A stretch of DNA of 64,000 nt, taken from positions 124,001 through 188,000 of the forward strand of contig OZ037897.1 of NCBI GenBank assembly GCA_964035575.1, given 5' to 3'. Below the pieces are notes generated by a model. That model searched no databases, had not been told where the DNA came from, and saw only the letters and a list, made by a program, of their open reading frames with translations. Positions 1 to 13,000 of this stretch are shown here, in pieces (the stretch's first letter is position 1; each line of letters starts with the position of its first letter). The position numbers and the translations under genes are program-made. The stretch is from Rhynchopus sp. YZ270_cl-10 (lineage: Eukaryota; Euglenozoa; Diplonemea; Diplonemida; Diplonemidae).

Positions 1-259
1 ACGTTAGGAAAGGTATACGAGGAAGTGGCAGGCTGTTGCTGCTGGCATCGTACTAGATGATGGTGACGTTGTCCCAAATGGACTTAGCTGGTCAACAACA
101 GGGACAAAAGAACTAATGTGGCTTAGAATACAAAGCCCTCTCGTGTACGCCAAAAACAAAAAGTACAATCTGTACGTATTATCGGAAAAGCAATTCGCTG
201 TTTTAATCACTCACTTTTTTTTTCAAAAAAAAGACATCGGTTTTTTTTCCAAATCACGA
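1..259. other. Non-coding 3' flank of the first gene
   Basis: No convincing gene. The stretch is AT-rich with T and A runs at about 216-258, as in the other intergenic regions here. At 129-147 a weak hairpin (TACA/TGTA) encloses a CTCTCG loop that recalls the better hairpins at 24287, 60200 and 63817. It lies just downstream of the minus-strand gene that ends at 260. Confidence 0.5.
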
Positions 260-628
260 TCAAAAGGCACTCTCGTCTTCGGAGTCATCTGTGAGCATGC
301 TTGCGGGGGCTGCGGCACACGTGTTGTCTAGGGCACGTGTCTCGCACAGGCAGGGGCAGTCGTACTCCTCCTCGACCACCATCCGCTTCACCTTCACGGG
401 GGAGCCTGCACCAGCTCTTGCACATTGCACAGCGTCGCACTGTGTGCCGTTACCTGCACGGACACCACCATCACCACCACCGCCGCCCTGCTTCGCCTTC
501 AGCGACAGCATGCTAGCAGAGTTCGCTGACCCCGAGTCCAGTGTCGACTGCGACGGTGTGCTGTGCGTACCCTTTTGTCCACGTGTGCCCAACGCCTGCT
601 GCTGGGCCTTTGCTTGCGTGCAGCCCAT
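260..628 (-). CDS. Small hypothetical protein with an N-terminal acylation signal
   Basis: A 122-residue product with no family I recognise. It begins MGCTQAK: Gly2 with a small residue at position 6 and Lys7 fits an N-myristoylation site, and Cys3 is the usual neighbouring palmitoylation site, so the protein is probably held on the inner face of a membrane. The rest is low-complexity: a Gly-rich stretch near the middle (GGGGGDGG), a basic patch (VKVKRMV) followed by VEEEYDCPCLCE with three closely spaced cysteines, and an acidic end (TDDSEDESAF). There is no signal peptide or membrane segment. The reading frame is GC-rich against AT-rich flanks and runs in the same direction as its neighbours, which favours a real gene. 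The opposite strand is also open here, so confidence is moderate. Confidence 0.55.
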   Translation of the reverse strand: MGCTQAKAQQQALGTRGQKGTHSTPSQSTLDSGSANSASMLSLKAKQGGGGGDGGVRAGNGTQCDAVQCARAGAGSPVKVKRMVVEEEYDCPCLCETRALDNTCAAAPASMLTDDSEDESAF

Positions 629-1076
629 TGTTTAAGGGGAGAGGGTTGATACGTGAAACACTTCAAAATCAAGCTGTAGTGAAATAACAAATTTCTGTGA
701 GGTGGTGCATTGCGTTTTGTTAACATGATTCGCCTTTTTATTCGTTTTGCCTCCGAAAGAAGGCACAATCAACAATAGAACTTCGTCAATAGAAAAGGGG
801 TGTGGACAGGGTACGTTCTTTTTTCCGTTTTGATTCACGAACCTAGTGTTTCTAACCCCGTATTGAGCGGGTAACGATGGTCCGTCCCTCCCCTGATTCC
901 CTACAAAGTAGAGCAGATAAACTTGTCATATCCCTGAAAGCCTTATGGCTATCATGGGTCACTTTGTATCGTACCTAGACAAAAGAGACGACAGCCCCAT
1001 GTAAACGAGGTCTGCCCTCAATCTTGTGTTTCGAACATCGAAAAAAACTGGCAAAATTTTTCCCCCTTCCCATTTT
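629..1076. other. Intergenic gap between the acylated-protein gene and the giant surface gene
   Basis: No gene seen. It contains the 5' region of the small gene and the 3' region of the giant gene. Around 950-972 a short hairpin (AGCC-TTAT-GGCT) is followed by ATCATGGGTCACTTTG. This is the same layout, stem-loop then TCAC[C/T]TTG, as in other intergenic regions of the window. Confidence 0.4.
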
Positions 1077-4000
1077 TCACCCCACAACAAGCAACACAAG
1101 CACCACGGCAGCAAGGAGCGAGGGGGTCGTTGTGCCTGCGTTGATAAGGTTCAGCTGCGCCCGCTTCGGCACTGCAGTTGGGGGCGGCGTGCGAGGGGTG
1201 GCTGGTGGCAAAGGTGTAGGCAGGCCCACTTTGGGCTTGGGTGTCAGTGGTGGTGGTGGCGGCGGTGGTTTAGGTGTGGGCGGCGGACGTGGTGTCGGTG
1301 GCGGGGTCGGTGGCGGTGGTGTGTTGAGCACACCCACCACCATGCCTGCCGCTGTCGCAAAGGCAAATGGCGAGTTGCCGCCTGAGGGCGGCGCTGCTTT
1401 CAGCACACTGTTAGGTGACGCCAGGTCGGCAGCCACCGCAGATGCGAACACACCCATCACAGAATCAGGCGCAACCTGCACACCCAAGGCAACGTGGAAC
1501 TCTGCGGACACTACTACACTCCCGGCAGCGGCAGCGGCAGCAGCACGCACAGCAGGGTCGCTATCAAGAGAGGATACGTTCGCATTCACCGACAGCATGT
1601 CCACACACACCGACGCATCCAGCTTGTCCGCCTCTGTGATAACCGGTGACCCAACAGCCTTGACACACATGAAGGTAACTGAGGTGCCGATGACAATCTG
1701 TGGGTGATATTGATGGAGTAGAAAAGGGAGGGTTTGAAGGGTCTGATGTGCATACCGGGCTCGTCTTCTGCAGAAGCTGCGCCATCTGCAGCGCTACCTC
1801 GTCAGGCTTGATTGTCTCAATGAAGAACATGGCTGTCGCTGTCGAGTCTGTCGTAAGCATGGTCAGGCCGTTCAACACCACGGGGTCTGGGACGGCTGCA
1901 GGCGGCTGTGGACCGCCTGCCGCTGCTACAGCAAAGACGACGTCTGTTGCAAGCGTCGTGCCATTCGGCATTGTGCCTGTGGTGGTGACTGTCACGACCA
2001 TACGCGCACATTGCCGTGTAACCAGCAGGTCACGCACCGTCGCCACACCACGCACCACACGCACACCGCCTAAATCAACGAAGTGCGGTGCCCCAGCCAC
2101 CATACGCCCCAGATACGCAGACACACCTACCTGGTCACACCGACCCGATACAGAGACAACACTGCTGCTGTCCGCCACCACCACCTTCCCGTCACGGTCC
2201 ACGACCTCCACGGATAGGGAGAAGACCTCCGACGGCGTTCTGTTCGCTGCAGTGCATCTGAAGATAAGGATTTGAGGTACAGAGGAGGGTGGGTGTACAT
2301 ACTCTAGCGTGGCGTTCACCTTCGCGCACACCGCGCCCACAGGGACCACCGCAGCCGCCCTCCTGAAGAGCATCGCGAAGAGAAACGTTTTCTCCATTGC
2401 GTACGGGCTTGACCCAAGCACACCTCCAGCACCGTCACGCGAACGGTCGTCCCAACCAGAGGACCACGGATACGCGAGATCTGTGGAAAGAAGAAACCGG
2501 GTCAGACCTGAATGCACGGCACCGTTCGCCCCATAGATCACATCAAGGGTGGCGCGGCCGGCAGTGAGCGCGAAGGTGGGGGGTGCAGACCAGCCGGTTG
2601 CTGCGGGCAGATCACACGGCTGCTGTGGCAGCACCGGCGCACTGCTACATATAGACACACCAGGCCGCGTCTGACTGATGCAGGTACCAAAGATGTGCAT
2701 CCCACCCTCACCCCGATCCACATCCCCACAGGGCGCAGCAAAAGGGCGGAACACCACCTCCGCGAAGCTCCCTACATCCTCTGGATGCGTCACGACCTCG
2801 CCACTGCTGGACACAGCCGACACCTCGAGCACCATGCTGTGTGCGTACCCCCATTCGAGCGCGTTGTGGCCTCCTGCAGTGAGCTGCGCTGCATCGAATT
2901 GGGCACGCAGCCTCATAGCCCTGCCGACTACGTGGAAGGGACCGATGTCCTGGAGGACGGCGAACTGCTTGGGGATGACGGCGGTGGAGGTGGCGGAGAC
3001 GACGAGGGGCTCGGTGGCGACGATCTTAAAGCGCCAGGGGGCGTGCGTGCAGCTGTACATCTGGTCCGGCGTGGTGACGTTCTGGCACAGCGCGGTGCGC
3101 GTGGTGTGCGTCGTGGGGAGTGGCACCGTGGCGACCCCAGCCTTTGCCGTGACGACCTCCTGCGGTGCGTAGAAGACCTCCCCATCCAGCAGCCCTGTCG
3201 TATCGCCCACACGAACCCCGCTGACACCGAACTGCATCTGGTTGTCACCACGCACCACATTCCCCGACACATCCACAACCTGCAGGACCAACACCGCACG
3301 CTCCCCGACCACCCCAGCACGCACACCCTTCGCCGTACGCCCCCACAGACCGTGAAACAGAGGACGCTGCATGGGCAGCCCGGTCGCGTCCTTTGCGATG
3401 ACGATGTGATCAGGGACACCCACCGTGACAGTGAGGGACGCATACGGCGAGGAGGACGGGGTGCTTCCCGTGGTAGGGAGGTTGATGAAGGCGGAGGTGC
3501 TGAGCACGCAGACCCCCGCAGTGCGGAAGACACCGTGGACGTGGAGGGTGTCAGCACGGCTCCCCACTGCGTTGTGGACGGTCCCCTTGCAGACGGGGGT
3601 GATGTCCACTGTTGCGGTCTCTGCGCACTGAAAGCACCCTTCCGGGCGCATATCAGTAGACACCACACCCACCACAAAGCCGTTGTCAAACGCACCCCCT
3701 ACCTGCCCCGCCCCGAGACCCGAATACAACAGCGAGCTATCATACGCTGTGAACGCAATCGAGACAGACCGGTTCACTGCAGACGCCGCAACGACAGCAG
3801 GCGACACTGCGGCACCTACCACGGAGACCGTCGCCGTGCTGCCATATGTCCACTGCTCCAGAACGGTGTCCTCAAAAGTGACAAGCAGAGACTGCGGCTG
3901 TGCGAATTTCGGGTGCATAGTAATGTTGCATGTACACGACGGCTCTGTGGCCGCATCGGCTAGGCCAAGAAACGCGAGGGTCACATTCCCAGTTCCTCGG

Positions 4001-7000
4001 GAAAGCTGTCCTGTGGTGGTCACCTTCGCAGCCCCGCACCGTCCACAGTCGACCGTTGCGTGGAATGATGCTGCACCATCAGCACTGCCTGAGAGGTAGT
4101 AGCTGCCACCCTGCTCTGCCGCAGCGTATGTCAATATGGTGCACGCAGCGGACCCTTCAGATCGCACCAGACCACAGTCGCCGCCGTCCACTGCGAGATG
4201 CGTCGCAGGCGCCTGCATTGCGACAGCAGACAGCGCGCTCCACCCCTCTGCGTCAAACGGCGACATCGCAGCAGAGGTGACACGCCCCACAGAGAGCGCC
4301 AATGGTGTCAGCACTGTCGGCACCGTGGATGTCATCTTCACAGTGACCTTGCCTGCATCCCAGGAGGCCCCCGAGACCGCTTTGGTGGTGTCCAAGCGAG
4401 GGTACGGAACGCCGTTGTGCAGCTTCGCGCCGTGTTTGACGGAGGCTGCGCCATGTGCACGGAGGATGGTGCTGACGGAAGGCGCCTCTGCGAGGGTGGC
4501 AGCGAGACGCTGTGTGGGCGGCACAGCTGCAGAGAGCGTGCGTGGCAGGCGTGCCTGCGCTGTGGGGTAGGAGGTGGCGTACGGAGCGTGCCACGGCTGC
4601 AGCGTGGGGCCTCCGAGGAGGTAGGCACGGTCGCCGTATGCGTCTGCAGCAAAGAGGTTGAACGTCCACTGTGGTGTTGCTGGCGAGACAGCATCCCCTG
4701 CGGGGAAGGTAGGTGCGAGCAGCAGCCTCGTAGCCTCAGCCAATGCGGCGAAGTTGAAGACCGTCGCGCCAAACATCCCGACACACCGAAAGCACGCACG
4801 CCCCATCCGCAGCCGCAACGTCGCACTCCCCTCCACCGCACGCACCCTCCCACGCAGGGCCGGCGACGTCACATCCCACATCGCACCCCCTACCGCACCT
4901 CCCATACCACTCGAGACCGTTGCGTTCCCCTCCCAGACAGGGTGGTTGTGCGCATCTGCAGCCACTGCGGTGATGGAAAAGGCGCTTCTTACGCGAACCG
5001 AGCGTGGAGGCCGTTCGACCATCCACTGCACACCGCAGGCCTTCACACGGAAGAGAACCCCCGAAGCACTTGGCACTCCGTTGGTCAATGTGCGTAGCGG
5101 CAATGACCCATAAACAGAAGAACGTACGTCGCCGGGAGGCGGTATAAGTTCGTAGTCGATGTGGATAGTGCATGCGGAGCAGGGGCGCGTTACCGAGAAG
5201 AGCGCTGCACCTGCACTGTTCTCGGAGAGCTGTGCGCGTGGGAGTGCGGACTGTGCCTCTGCAGGGAGCAGAGCTGCGGCACACCCTACAGCACGGCCAC
5301 CGGCACGTTCCCCGCTGCGTACAAAGCCGCCGTTGCCGTAGTACACGCCTGAGGAGGTGGAGTGTTGGTACACCGTGCGCACCCAGACGCGCTTCGTCCA
5401 CAGCTTGCGTGCAGTAGGAGTATGGAGCATTGCCCAGTTGTTTGCATGGATGTGGACCATCTCGGTGGTCACGCTCATCGACTCTCCGACGTGGACTGTC
5501 ACCTCTGCGCCCGGTGGTATGTCCTGTGATTTGACCTGGAGTGTGGAAGGCTTTGGCTGCACAACGGTGAAGGGAAGAGTGATCTTGGTCCGTTCTGCCA
5601 GGGTAGGTGGTGCAGTGGTCTCTTGTAAGCAGGCGGAGCCCGCAACACGCCCGGCGAAGCAGAGGTCAAGCTGGAGGGTGCACCGTGCGCACTCCTGCTC
5701 GAAGCGCACCCACACCACCGCCACCCCAGCCACGGTTGTCACCCCTGGGGCAAACCCCGCACCCAGCGCGCCCTCCACATTCACTGTGGTGTCCAACGGC
5801 TGCGACCCCGCCATCTGGTACACACCAAGCAGGCCCCCGTCGTTGCACCCCTCCCACGACCGTTTCGTGACCCGCACTGCGCTGGCACCGAAGGATCGGG
5901 CCCGCAGCCCTGCGCTTGTTCGCACAACGGTCTGAAGGGGGAACAGCGTGCCTGCAGACACCGCAGCGGTGTCGGTGTAGCGCCAGCCCTCGGCAGGGAC
6001 ACCAGGCCCATAGGTGCGGTAGCCGTGTGTGGACGTCATGAGGCGGCGCTTGGGAAGGCACTCCTCTGCCTCGGTGACAGTGTCGGCAAGCTCCCAGCTG
6101 GCGATGGTCTCAGTGGGGTCGACCCAGAAGAGGCTGTTGGAGGTGACGCCGGTGATGACGTCGGATGTAGCGGCGACGTTCTTGGCACTGAAGTACAGGC
6201 CGCCAGAGGCGACGTCGCGTCCAGTCAGAGTGTACGTCAGAAGCAGTGCGTCCCACGCCTCGCTGTGCGTCGCCTGCCCCGACGTCACGTTGTTCGAACG
6301 CAGCAACGACGCGACCTCCAAATGACTCCCGGAGATGACAACGTGCTGCCCTGCAGGGGCCGTCAAGCTGTACTGCAGCGGCACGTCGTACACGATGTAG
6401 CGCCACGTTGCGTCCGGACCACCTGTGACCTGGTAGGACGTGGCCAGCTCATATGTGAGCGACGTGGCGCCGCAGGTAGAAGACGCACCGCGTGTCACAT
6501 TCCCCGAGGGCTGCTGGGTGAGGGCAAGTGTCTTGGTGGGCGTAGTGTTCGGTGTAACCCACAGACGTATGACGGTGCACAGTGTGGTGGTGTCTTCCGT
6601 GGCGGAGCTAGCGTTCCATGACGACGCGCAGATGCGGAACGACGCGCTGCGTACAGGGCTGCGGTACGTCAGGCCAGAGGCTGAGCCAAGGACAAGCTTG
6701 ACGTTGCCGAGACCCTGGTGGACGGCACCGTTGTGCACCGTGTCCGCACGCTGCCTGATGCACACCACATCAAGCTGGCCAAAGGTGTAGTTGGTCGGCA
6801 TCCCCGCAACATTGTACGCAGAGTCCAGCACCAGGTCGCTGCTCATCCACAACGACGTCGTGTTCGAATAATTCCACCCAATCGCAGTCTCGGTGCTGTT
6901 GAGCCCGCCAAAGGGCACCACAGTGATATTCCTCGCTGTGGTGTCCGTCGCCGTGGTGACCGTACCATCCGTGGCAGTCTCAGTCCGGTGAAACGACACG

Positions 7001-10000
7001 GTCGCCGAGAGCCCAGCAAACTCCATCTCGTTGACCGTCGCAACGTAGTCACTGCAGTCGCGCACGGCAACACCTGTGGGACAGGCACTGCGCACACCAC
7101 TGACTGTCACCAGCTCGACCCCGTATGTCACATTTGGGGTTGGCTGTGGCTGCCACACCAAAGACACCTCTGTGGTGCATGTGTACTGTGAACGTGCGAT
7201 GGGAGGTGATCCGGACAGTGCACTGTCGCCGCTCGCGTACCGCAGACCCTCTGCAGTGAAGGTCAGCGCAAAGGTCTCGGGTGTGCCGTTCGTGGGGATA
7301 GAGCCGTTGAAGCCGTCGAAGGCAAAGCCGTCCCACCTCACTGCTTGGGCGCCTACGTTGACAGTACCACCCTGTGCAGGTGGCGTGAGGGTGTACGCGG
7401 CGTCGCCCTGCACCGCCCGCCAAGAGTACCCGACACTCCACCGATTGTACTGCGGACGCACGCCAGGCAGGCCAGCAACATTTGCAGCAAGCGTCACACC
7501 AAAGGCATTAGAGGCAGATGCACCGTCGTGGAAGCCTACCGTCACCGCAGCAGAGCAGTTCAAGTACAGCGTCTCCTCCGTCCACGTCAGTGTGCGCACC
7601 CCTGCAGTGCCGTCGCTGCCGAGGCCGTCCGGCCCAGCACCCAGCGTTGTGTGGAAGGAGAAGTCACAACGGTTGCACGGCGTCTGCGGGCGCATCGTCC
7701 ACTGCGCACCCCAGCTGCGCTGCCCTGCAGTGTCGCGCAGCTCCCGCATGGCATACCCCTCCACAAGGCACTGCGGTGCCAGGGAGAGGGACAGCTCCTC
7801 AGAAAGATACACACAGGTGCCGTTGTCGGGGCGCATCGTGAGGCGGTCGCGGTTGGTCGCACCGTTGGTGGGCGGGAGGCCGTCTAGCAGCGCAAAGGCA
7901 CGCGCGTGGTGGAACTCATCAGGCACGAACACGACTGCCACGGAGGACGGGGTCTGCACCCAGGTCCCGGGGATGACTGTCACCTGCAGGCCTTCGCGCA
8001 CAGAGGCCGTGGTGGTGCTAGTTGTCACCATGGTCGTGGCGGCGGGGACCCGCACCGGAGTGTTGAGCGCAGCCTCCACTGCAGTGTGCACCTTATGCGT
8101 GAAGCGGAACTGCACAGTACACCCACCTGCCGCATTGAACCGCGAACACGCTGTGTTCGTCACATACACTCTGAAGCGCACCGCCGCCTCAACAAGCGTG
8201 TCGCTGTCGTTGAAGGCATGCTGCAGCACACTCCCCATCAGCACCTCCGGCACCGTCGTGTACATCTCCCTCGCATCCACCGGCACCGACAACACCAGGT
8301 CCGCTGTCTCGCCAAGCACCCCTGCCGCGACACTCCACCCAGTCAACATGCCGGGTCCAGGGGTGATGCGGATGCTTTTGGACCGAAAGGTAAAGACAGC
8401 TTTGTACGGCGTGAGCGCTTCAAGATAACAACCTGCCGCGACAGCAGTGGTGGTCGAGGTGGTGACCAAGACGACGCTTGGCGCAGGGAACTTCCCTACA
8501 GTCGTTGCGAGCGGTGAAGATGCATCGAGAGGCACCACGGCATCAATGTGCACAGAATCGGGCACGGCACGGAACACATGCACTGCGAAGCGGCCTGACA
8601 CACCACCTCCTCCTCCCGACGTCGCACGGTAAAATACATACACCGCATCGTGCCCAGCGAGCAGCAACGGCCGCAACGTCACCACCACAACACCCTCCCC
8701 AGGCCAGGTCGCGTCCGACAAGAAGAACTGCTGCCCTGCTGCCATCGTACGCCCCACCGCAGCCTCCACCTCCTTGGGGTACGTACTGCCGTAGTCAGAA
8801 GGCGAGAGCTCCAATTGGAACGTCCCGTTGACGGCATGCTCGAGGCGTGAGTTGCGGTACGCCTGGATGCGGAGGACACAGGGCTGTCCGTGCACACAGG
8901 GCACAACGTAGCAGGGTGTGGGTGTGGTGGAGGCAGACGTCGCGCAGGTGTCGTGCGACAGTGCGGTAGTGATAATGGCGTTGCTTGGGAGGAGGGGTTG
9001 GGTGTTGACTGCGAGCTGGTCTGCGGGTTGGCGTGGGATGTTCACCCACTGTGGGGGTGACACCACTGTTGTGCCTGAGTATGTGGTCACAAAGCGGAGG
9101 CCACACCCAAACCCTGCCTCCGCATGTGGACACGCAGAGCGGTACTGCAGGCGGAACACCACCTCGCCCTTCTGCATGAACTGCTGCAGGCCGTTGTCGG
9201 GCCAGCCAAAGCCTGGCGCCTGCGCTGCAGTGCACACACCGCCTACACCAACCACAACGAACGCCTTAGGGTCAATGGTGCTGCAGGACACCTCTGCCCA
9301 CGTCTTCGCAGCGCTGCACACCTGCACTTCTACTAAGGTGTCTGCGAGAAGCGCCTCCCCAGAGGTGGCTTGGAGCTGCACAGTGAACTGCACGACACTG
9401 CCGGAGAGGAGGATCGGTGTGTGCGAGACAACCCCGTTGGCGAGGAGCGTGCTTGCGGGGATGGTGCTGTAGGCAGCCTCGGTGGTGGCGTTGTGCTGTA
9501 CAAAGTGCGTCGTGCTGTTGAATGCTACGTCGGTGGTGACGGACAGCTGTGCAGCAATGCCTGAGGAGGCACGCCAGAGGCCAGACCCGCCGCCTTCGCT
9601 GGCAGAGCCGCGGTTGTACAGCTGGTAGGTGACGCCGTGCACCACCACGGCTGCGTCCACTGCACTCATATACGGCTGCACCACGTAGGAGGCTTTGTAC
9701 ACACAGAGCTTGTAGGGGTGCTGCGAGGACGCTCCTGGAGGTGGGATCGAGAACTGGCTGCTCGTAGCTGTGCCCCATGTCCACTCGATGGAGACAGATG
9801 CATTCGACTCGCGTTGTAGGCGGAACCACTCCGGTGCGCCATTAGTGCTGCCGCCAGGTGCAGCGGTCGGTGCAGGGCAAACCTGGCTCGCGCGGGCGAT
9901 GACAGCAAGGTCGTAGTCGAAGCCGTTCGCGTTTTGTGTGCTGCACGCAACACCCCCAGTGAGCGTGCTGTTCACAGCGCACCAACTCGCCAAGGGGACG

Positions 10001-13000
10001 GTCTGAGCAGCTCCGGGCACGGTGCGGACGTCGACGATGGAGACGTTCTTGCTGGTCGCCCAGAGGTCTGCTTCCAGAAAGGACGGATGTGTGTACAGTC
10101 CAACGGTGCCAGTGCTCTGCTCACGCAGCTGCACCCAAGGTGCGTCGCCGGACTTGAAGCAGACAAGGTACATCCCAGTGTCAACAGGAACCTGAAGCAG
10201 CACGTTGATCGTGAGGAGCGTGACATTTGCGGACAGCTGTGGGCAGAAGGGCACCCCCGCAGTGCTGTTTGTGTCTGTGCAGACAAATTCGTTGGACGCA
10301 CCAGGCGTGCCTGGGGAGAGGCAGTCTGCTGCCACTGCACTCCACCCAGCGACGTCCCCCCAGGTGTCGGTGTTGTTCTGGTCTGGCGGGGTGCGTGCAG
10401 TCGGCACGCTCCGCAACACAAACTTGAACCGATCCGAGGATGCCACCTTCGCCACCATTCTGTCCTCCGTCGCGTGCAGCTTGAACCCCGTCCCCACGGT
10501 GACTGCGGACTTCGCTGACGTCGGGTTCGTGACATACTGTGTAGAGGCGCCTGCGATGACAGTCGCTGCCGCATCTGCGAAGGTGAACATCGAGTACTTT
10601 GGACGCAACGCGGCCACCACACTCCACCGATCCACTACCGCACTTTGTGTATAAAACCCAACATCACCAGACACACTAAGCACCTGAACCTGCCCTGACA
10701 GCCCCACAGCCTGGGGCACCTCCACCCACACAGGCACGGAGGAGTACTGCGGGACGATGGTGCGCACACACACGCGGTACACAGTTGGCTCGCTGTTGAC
10801 AGTATGCGGCAACGTTGTTGCGAAGAACGGCGCAAACGACGCACCCTCCGCAGGGCCCAGGTCTGTTATCCCACCGGCACCACCACCTTCCAACCCGATG
10901 TGCACAGAGCTGCTCGCATCGTGACAGGACGACGCTGCCGACACCACCTTCACCGCGTCACCCCCAGCAGTCGTATTGAACGCCACCCCACCTACACGAC
11001 TCAGATGCACCTGAGAGATGCCACCATTGGTCGGACGCGCCCCAGACAGGGTATGCCAACGCACGTTGCTGTCGACGACGACGAAGCTGGCGAAGGCGGT
11101 CTCGCGTCCGCGTGGCCGCCACCACGACATGGTGTCGTCGCTGGCGGTGCGGTGCTGCATGCACAGTGTGTAGTGCCCTGCCTCATGGGGGACTGGGATG
11201 CGGAAGGTGAGTGTCCCTGATGCTAGCTCTGCTGTCGTGGTATGCGCTGCGTACGGTGCACCCTGCAGCGACCCTGGTGGGTTTGCACAGAGGTGCGCAT
11301 TAGTGTTCGCAGGAGTGTCCGTTGTCGCCACCTTCACAAGCTTCGCACGGAACGACGCCGCCGCCACACCAGACGCACCACTGCCACTCACAACGAAGCT
11401 CTGATACACCCCCGCCACTAACCCCCGCTGCGGACTCTCCAAGACGTACCCTGCTGCAGCCGTGACCTCGAATGTGTTGTTCAGAACCAACCAATTCGGG
11501 GTGTCCACCTTTTTGAAGCACAATCTGTACACCGCCGTCGACGGCAGCACCACGACCGCCGACACCGTCCCCTGGTGTGCACTGTACCCAACCGTCTGCG
11601 GGACATACGGCACAATATCATCATAAGGGTGCGGAGTGATGTCAGTGATCCCAGACAACGCGGGGTCGCTCCAATGGCAACCCGTTGCGGTGGACCCGGT
11701 TGTGGAAAGTGTCCACGAACAGAGGCGCTGCATGCTGGAGGAGGTGGCGCAGGCAGTGTTCCCTGCAGTGGTGAAAAGGCCGGAGGTGTTCTGAGAGCCG
11801 TCGCCGGCGACCATGCAGGTAGGGGAGAGTGCTGTGTCTGCGAGGGTGTGCTGGGTGGTCCACGTGGTTGGGTTGATGTCGCACGGTGCGTTGGTGGGGA
11901 CGATGCGGAAGACGTCACCACCATTGCTGCAGCCGACACAGACACCGCGGGGCGCGGCAGTCAGCGCAGAGGTGGCGTCGTTGATGATGAACAATGCCTC
12001 CATGCCGGAGCGTGCCTCGGTGTACGTCACCGACACATCGCTCTGTGCAGACGTAGGGACAAATGAAGAGGGCTGCGTCCAGTCGGAGCGCTGCAGGAAG
12101 GTGTCCGGCATGGGGTGCGTCGGGTCGTTCCACGGCGAGGTGGTCGTGCTGGCGATGCTTCTCCAGTTGTGTCCGTGCAGTCTGAAGCATATGACGTACG
12201 TCGTCGGTGGCGGCACCTCAATGTAGAACGCCACGTGGTGTACACTCTGCAGGTCAGCCGCACTCCCCGCACACCCAGGCACGGTGCTGTCGGTCGCAGA
12301 GGAGGAGTCGCACTCAATCAACCCGCCGTCTGCGTTCTGCACCCCAGCCAGCGTCACCACGGTGCTGAGCCCGACGTAGCCTCCACAGGGATACGCTGCG
12401 GGCACAATACGCAGCACTGCCCCTGCAGTGTCCGCTACCTTGTCCACCCCACTGTACGTCCGCACATAGTTCCATGGGCGTGAGTCCAAGCCAGACTCGG
12501 AGCTGTTCACTGCCTCGACAATGAAGGGGCCATATGTGGCGTGGCGTGTGTCGTTCATGTACCACGTTACGTCTGGATGCGGTGTGAGCACTGCAGGGTC
12601 GTATACATCGGGGACCAGCAATGATGCGAACGGATACGTCCCGTTGAGGTGGAGGTACCGGGTCGGGGTGCTGCCGACGATGTGGTTGTGGAAGGGAAGC
12701 ACACGGAGGCCGGAGTGCTGTGCACAGGTCGATGCGGTGAGGGTGCAGGTCCTGCGGTAGCAGACGTGCCACTGCGAGCGCTGTGCAGGGAGGTACAGTG
12801 CCGAGTAGCTTGCCCCCAGGGGCACATCTGCGTCGTGCACAGGGGACGCAGCGGTGGGGTCGCCAAGCAGGTCCTTGGACGCAGCAGGGTACAAGACGCC
12901 GTCCTCCACCAACCCACCATAGCTAGCAGGGGTGAAGGAGCTGGACTGCGTAGTGTCGACCTCGCGCGTCCAGCACCCAGACGACGCGACAGAGCCGTAC

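Noticed and set aside
2512-3963. Plus-strand open frame of 483 codons inside the giant surface gene
   Set aside because: Antisense shadow: no signal, no domain, Arg/His-rich composition, and the minus frame carries the repeated modules.
8158-8171. GTATGTGAC donor-like sequence inside the giant gene
   Set aside because: The following sequence is GC-rich coding with normal module text and no fitting short intron; unlike the real introns it is not G-poor.
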